Shown piece by piece: positions 58,367 to 64,000 of a stretch of 64,000 nt of DNA. The notes beneath the pieces are model-generated. The model did not search any database, was not told where the DNA came from, and worked only from the letters and a program-made list of their open reading frames with translations. Location: contig NZ_NWSV01000007.1 in NCBI RefSeq assembly GCF_002531935.1, positions 210,250 to 274,249 on the forward strand, written 5' to 3'. Position 1 is the stretch's first letter; each line of letters starts with the position of its first letter. Source of the stretch: Rhizobium chutanense. Lineage in GTDB: Bacteria; Pseudomonadota; Alphaproteobacteria; Rhizobiales; Rhizobiaceae. The position numbers and the translations under genes were made by a program.

Positions 58367-58762
58367 ATGCGCCCTCGCCTTTCCGCCAACGCCGCCCTGC
58401 TCGCCGCACTCGCTGCCATGGTCGCGGCCTGCCAGTCGTCGCCGGCCCCCACAGGTCCGGACCGCGCCGCGCTGCCGACGATGGAACGCGTGGCGCTCGG
58501 CGCCAATGCCTGCTGGTTCAAATCGGGCGATCCGGCCTTTGCCGCCTATAAACTCGCGCCGGAGCTCAATTCCTTCTCCGGCCGACCGCGTATCCTGCTC
58601 GTCCACAAGGGCAGCCCGGAAGCCCGGCCGCTGCTCGTCGTGCAGGCCGAGGGAAGCCCGTCGCGCCTCCAGGCCTTCGGTCCGATGATGTCGGAACCGG
58701 TCGCCGGCCGCATCGCCGCCGACGTCAACCGCTGGTCCGGCGGCAACAAGGCCTGCAGCTGA
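58367..58762 (+). CDS. Small conserved lipoprotein
   Basis: A 131-residue protein with a lipoprotein signal ANAALLAALAAMVAACQSS (lipobox VAAC, Cys at about residue 22). The mature part has a Cys in GANACWFKSGDPAFAAYKLAPELNS and a second Cys near the end (GNKACS), possibly a disulfide. It matches no named domain known to me, but the style is that of rhizobial conserved envelope lipoproteins. GGAG precedes the ATG at 58367. It lies 31 bp after purQ and may be read with the pur genes. Confidence 0.8.
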   Translation: MRPRLSANAALLAALAAMVAACQSSPAPTGPDRAALPTMERVALGANACWFKSGDPAFAAYKLAPELNSFSGRPRILLVHKGSPEARPLLVVQAEGSPSRLQAFGPMMSEPVAGRIAADVNRWSGGNKACS

Positions 58763-58802
58763 TCCTCCCGGCGGCGGGAAGCCCGATCAATCCCAGAAAC
58801 GG

Positions 58803-59054
58803 TCAGTCCCAGAAAAACGACTTGCCGACTTCGCGCGCCGCATCGGACTGCGACACTCCGATATCCTTTAGTCCGGCTGCCGTAAGCTCCCTCAGCGCAC
58901 GCCGCCCCTCCCGCTTCTGATGCCAGAGAAGAATGGCAGCCCAGATCCGCCCCAAACGCGTCGCCGCGGCAGGCTCGGCGGGGATGACTTGTCTCCTGTC
59001 CTCGTAGGAGACAATAGGTACAATCGGCATTTTGATCTCAGGCAAGGCAGACAT
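58803..59054 (-). CDS. DUF1127 small protein
   Basis: An 83-residue protein whose C-terminal half is a DUF1127 domain: IWAAILLWHQKREGRRALRE followed by LTAAGLKDIGVSQSDA. DUF1127 proteins are short, Arg-rich proteins common in alphaproteobacteria; some affect phosphate, nitrogen or RNA metabolism. The N-terminal half is not conserved. AAAGGA lies 8 nt before the ATG at 59054; an earlier start at 59093 is possible. It is divergent from the MocR-type gene and shares its promoter region, so it may be its target. Confidence 0.85.
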   Translation of the reverse strand: MSALPEIKMPIVPIVSYEDRRQVIPAEPAAATRLGRIWAAILLWHQKREGRRALRELTAAGLKDIGVSQSDAAREVGKSFFWD

Positions 59055-59097
59055 TCCAGGAATCCTTTTGGACAACCATTGGAATTGACTCATACGC

Positions 59098-59126
59098 TTG
59101 ACGGATACAATGTGCCAATATATACA
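59098..59126 (+). promoter_or_regulatory. MocR-gene promoter with overlapping direct repeats
   Basis: TTGACG (59098-59103), a 17-bp spacer and TATACA (59121-59126). The expected start near 59133 is only three bases before the ATG. Direct repeats ATACAAT at 59105-59111 and 59122-59128, spaced 17 bp apart, overlap the promoter and could bind the MocR protein. Confidence 0.65.
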
Positions 59127-59135
59127 ATTGTCACC

Positions 59136-60554
59136 ATGACAAATTGGCTTCCCGATATTTCCCGCGGCTCCGGACCGGTCTATCTCCGGCTCGCCGACAG
59201 CATCGAATCCGCCATATCGAGCGGCGCCCTGCCCGCCGGCAGCAAACTGCCGCCGCAGCGCAATCTTGCCTATGATATCGGCGTGACGATCGGCACGATC
59301 GGCCGCGCCTATGCGCTGGTGCACGAGCGCGGCCTGGTCGCCGGCGAGGTCGGGCGCGGCACCTATGTGCTGAACCGCTCCGAGACGCCGCCCAGCGAAC
59401 AGATCGATCCGCTGACCATCTCGCTCGGCGGCACCCGCCTCCAGGATGCGCCTGCGAACGTGATCCGCTTCGACACGACAGCCGCTCCCGATCTCGGCCA
59501 GGGCAAGATCATAGCAGGTATCCTTTCCGAGATCGGCGAACAGCATCTCGCCGAAATCTCTTCTTATTCCCGGAGTTTTCCGCCAAACTGGTTCGAAGCC
59601 GGCCGCCGCTGGCTTGCCCGCAGCGGCTGGACGCCGGAGGTCGAAAACATCGTACCGACGCTCGGCGCTCACGCAGCGGCAGTCGCGGTCATCGCCGCCG
59701 TCTCCGCACCGGGCGACAAGATCGTCTTCGAGAACCTCACCTATACGCAGGTCAGCCGCAGCGCCCGCCTGCTCGGCCGCCGCACGCTGACGGTCGATTC
59801 CGATGAGGTTGGCGTGATCCCGGAGGATTTCGAGCGGGTCTGCCAGCAGCAGCATCCGAAAGTCGCCTTCCTGATGCCGACCGTCCACAATCCGACGGTG
59901 GCGATCATGCCCTATGAGCGGCGTGCGGCAATTGCCGGCATTGCCAGGAAACACGGCGTCTGGCTGATCGAGGACGATCTCTACGGCGGCATGGCCGACG
60001 ATGATACGCCGCTCATCGCCTCGCTGGCGCCCGACCGCACCTTCCTCGTCAATGGCCTGTCGAAATCGGTCGCCGCCGGCGTGCGCGGCGGCTGGGTCGC
60101 CTGCCCGCCGCATTTTGCTCAGCGGATCCGGGTGACGCACAGGATGATCACCGGCGGTCTGCCCTTCATCCTGGCGGAAACCTGTGCGCGCCTCGTCGAA
60201 AGCGGCACGGCGCATGAAATCCGCAGGCAGAGTGTCGAGGAACTCTCCCGGCGCGTTCGCCTTGTCCGCGAGCAGCTGCAGGGCTTCGATTTCGCATCGC
60301 ACCCGCACGCGCCCTTCCTCTGGCTGAAACTGCCGGAGCCGTGGATGTCGGGCACCTTCAAGAATGCCGCTTTCCGCGACGGCGTGCTCGTCGACGACGA
60401 GGACGAATTCAAAGCGGCCCGCGGCGAGAAATCCTATCATCGCGTTCGCGTCGGCTTCTCTTCGCCCAAGACCAGTCAGGAGTTGATCTCCGGCCTGATG
60501 ATCCTGCGCCGGCTGCTGGAAAATGGCGGTTCCGCCTATGATGGCGAGATATGA
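59136..60554 (+). CDS. MocR-type GntR/aminotransferase transcription regulator
   Basis: A 472-residue protein that joins a GntR winged helix (about residues 10-80; YLRLADSIESAISSGALPAGSKLPPQRNLAYDIGV) to a PLP fold-type I aminotransferase domain. The PLP Lys310 is in NGLSKSVAAGVRGGW, with PTVHNPTVAIM and EDDLYGGM as supporting motifs. MocR proteins sense PLP or amino-acid derivatives and often control the divergent gene, here DUF1127. There is no ribosome site before the ATG, in line with a leaderless or near-leaderless message. Confidence 0.92.
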   Translation: MTNWLPDISRGSGPVYLRLADSIESAISSGALPAGSKLPPQRNLAYDIGVTIGTIGRAYALVHERGLVAGEVGRGTYVLNRSETPPSEQIDPLTISLGGTRLQDAPANVIRFDTTAAPDLGQGKIIAGILSEIGEQHLAEISSYSRSFPPNWFEAGRRWLARSGWTPEVENIVPTLGAHAAAVAVIAAVSAPGDKIVFENLTYTQVSRSARLLGRRTLTVDSDEVGVIPEDFERVCQQQHPKVAFLMPTVHNPTVAIMPYERRAAIAGIARKHGVWLIEDDLYGGMADDDTPLIASLAPDRTFLVNGLSKSVAAGVRGGWVACPPHFAQRIRVTHRMITGGLPFILAETCARLVESGTAHEIRRQSVEELSRRVRLVREQLQGFDFASHPHAPFLWLKLPEPWMSGTFKNAAFRDGVLVDDEDEFKAARGEKSYHRVRVGFSSPKTSQELISGLMILRRLLENGGSAYDGEI

Positions 60555-60675
60555 CCTGTTGCATATACGCCTCATAATTTAGAAAAAGCGCAGACGCGCA
60601 TATCCAGCGCCGTCCCGACTCAACCTCCGTGTTACGTCTTTGTATTCCCGCCTGACGCGAATCAAAGGACAGTCA

Positions 60676-61254
60676 ATGAGAGTCGACGTCGGAAGAATCA
60701 CATTGTGCTTTTTGAGTGCGGCGTCATTGGCAGCGATATCAGGCATCTCGGCTGCAGGCTCGGCCAGTGCCGGCGAGCAGATATTCGATGAGCTGCGCTT
60801 CGGGGTCTCGACCTCGGTACAATCGGGACATTCCAGGGAAGACGGCGTCTTTCCGGAAATGACTGCCCTCTTCGATCCTTTCGGATATGAGGCCGCCGTC
60901 GGCTGGCAGCAGCAGCTGTTGCATCCCCGCGTCCATCTCGGCACCTCGATCGGCACGTCGGGCGAAGCCACCCAATTCTTCACCGGCTTCACCTGGACGG
61001 TCGATTTCAACGAGAAGCTTTTTGCCGAAGCCGGTTTCGGCGGTGTCATCCATACCGGCGATCTCGACGGCGATGGCGACGGCCCGGAACTCGGCTGCCG
61101 CGTCCTCTTCCACGAATATGTCGGCGCCGGCTACCGCTTTACCCGCAATTGGAACGTGATGGCCCAGATCGCCCACTCCTCGCATGCCAATCTTTGCGAC
61201 GGTCCGAACGACGGCATGACGCGCGCCGGCCTGCAGATCGGCTACAAGTTCTGA
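60676..61254 (+). CDS. PagL-like lipid A 3-O-deacylase family protein
   Basis: A 192-residue outer-membrane beta-barrel candidate of the acyloxyacyl hydrolase (PagL) family. The signal peptide runs to about residue 33 (SGISAAGSASA). The mature protein begins DELRFGVSTSVQSGH and alternates like a barrel, with FAEAGFGGVIHTGDLDGD, GAGYRFTRNWNVMAQIAHSSHANLC and a terminal aromatic GLQIGYKF. The His-x-Ser of AHSSHA corresponds to PagL's catalytic pair. PagL trims lipid A acyl chains; this relative may do so in rhizobial lipid A. AAGGACA precedes the ATG at 60676. Confidence 0.8.
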   Translation: MRVDVGRITLCFLSAASLAAISGISAAGSASAGEQIFDELRFGVSTSVQSGHSREDGVFPEMTALFDPFGYEAAVGWQQQLLHPRVHLGTSIGTSGEATQFFTGFTWTVDFNEKLFAEAGFGGVIHTGDLDGDGDGPELGCRVLFHEYVGAGYRFTRNWNVMAQIAHSSHANLCDGPNDGMTRAGLQIGYKF

Positions 61255-61334
61255 TCGATTGTCCTTTTCCCGGAAACTCTGCCCGCCCTCTGTTGACGGC
61301 AGGCATTTTCCTGTCGCGCGCCGCCGCTACATAA

Positions 61335-63605
<2,271 letters not shown>

Positions 63606-63624
63606 TGCGCAAGGAGTAACGATC

Positions 63625-63858
63625 ATGGCCATGAAACCCGGCGATATCGAAGACATGATCAAGGCTGGGATTCCCGGTGCCAAGGTGACGATCCGCGATC
63701 TGGCAGGCGACGGCGACCACTACGCCGCCGAAGTCGTCGCCGAAGCCTTCCGCGGCAAGAGCCGCGTACAGCAGCACCAGATGGTCTACGAAGCGCTGAA
63801 AGGCAATATGGGCGGCGTGTTGCACGCGCTGGCGCTGCAGACCTCGGCACCGGAATGA
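63625..63858 (+). CDS. BolA-family protein
   Basis: A 77-residue BolA/IbaG-type protein. It starts MKPGDIEDMIKAGIPGAKVTIRDL and contains the conserved DHYAAEVVAEAFRGKSRVQQHQMVYEAL, with the His used with a monothiol glutaredoxin to bind a [2Fe-2S] cluster. It likely pairs with a Grx4-type glutaredoxin, which might lie past the window edge, and acts in iron sensing or Fe-S trafficking. AAGGAG lies 8 nt before the ATG. It follows purL by 19 bp and may share its transcript. Confidence 0.93.
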   Translation: MAMKPGDIEDMIKAGIPGAKVTIRDLAGDGDHYAAEVVAEAFRGKSRVQQHQMVYEALKGNMGGVLHALALQTSAPE

Positions 63859-64000
63859 TGGTAGGGTAGCGACGGAAGGACGAGCCGCTCGTACGAAGCG
63901 TTTGATTTGCGCAGACCGTTCCTCCACCCTCACCAAGTCAGTTTATGCCGGGATGGGCGCAATTTGATTTTGCTGTCGCAAGGCGTCCCTGACGCGTGCG

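Noticed and set aside
58803..60575. 590-codon minus-strand frame ending in DUF1127
   Set aside because: Only the last 83 codons match a family and have a ribosome site; the rest is antisense to the MocR gene.

Overview
The window looks like ordinary chromosomal DNA of a Rhizobium species close to R. etli or R. leguminosarum. Supporting signs are high GC with strong third-position bias, an LPS-bearing alphaproteobacterial gene set (ATP12, DUF1127, DUF982, split purS/purQ/purL, a nifS-sufBCDS cluster) and rhizobial-type iron operators. I see no phage, insertion sequence, CRISPR array or plasmid functions. About 70 protein genes, one tRNA-Leu(GAG), two riboswitches and several convincing promoters and operators are described.

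Layout. 1-5.2 kb: the start of mgtE, a peptide-deformylase-like protein without its metal ligands, a BON protein, a small secreted repeat protein, a membrane methyltransferase, lipB, tRNA-Leu and a DMT exporter. 5.3-11.8 kb: pccA and pccB (propionyl-CoA carboxylase) lie on opposite strands and enclose a GNAT, a DUF188 protein, a sugE/gdx exporter behind a guanidine-II riboswitch, and DoxX. 11.8-15.3 kb: a minus-strand run crcB, RluC-type pseudouridine synthase, HAD phosphatase, ATP12, then a lipoprotein. 15.7-17.3 kb: a copper module (YcnI-PCuAC fusion plus a DUF2946-like protein). 17.4-22.1 kb: tandem glycine riboswitch and gcvTHP. 22.2-24.2 kb: DUF982, a GH25 lysozyme lipoprotein and a miniature flagellar-rod-like protein.

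24.2-31.7 kb: one minus-strand Fe-S assembly operon, nifS-sufB-(small ORF)-sufC-sufD-sufS-sufT-sufA, whose promoter overlaps an Irr-type box and a RirA-type (IRO) box. 31.7-36.8 kb: alpha/beta hydrolase, acyltransferase-3, anmK-GNAT, tyrS. 36.8-45.6 kb: a giant AsmA/YhdP-like protein, bcp-DUF455, an M23 peptidase, a DEAD-box helicase and a Nudix hydrolase. 45.6-49.8 kb: TfoX-N, a flavin reductase, an orphan LivK-type binding protein, rpe and two envelope proteins.

49.8-63.9 kb: purine synthesis genes purB, purC, purS, purQ and purL, interrupted by unrelated genes: an iron-permease-like protein, DUF2189, a serine hydrolase, a PAS-GGDEF-EAL c-di-GMP protein, a lipoprotein, a DUF1127/MocR divergent pair and a PagL-like protein. 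A tRNA 2'-phosphotransferase gene (kptA) sits between purS and purQ and overlaps purQ. The last gene is a BolA-family protein.

No wholly new multi-gene system stands out. The observations most worth a second look are the guanidine-II riboswitch with its own promoter, the compact Irr/RirA operator on the suf promoter, kptA inside pur, an uncharacterised small ORF between sufB and sufC, the deformylase pseudoenzyme, and the apparently leaderless MocR gene with direct repeats at its promoter.
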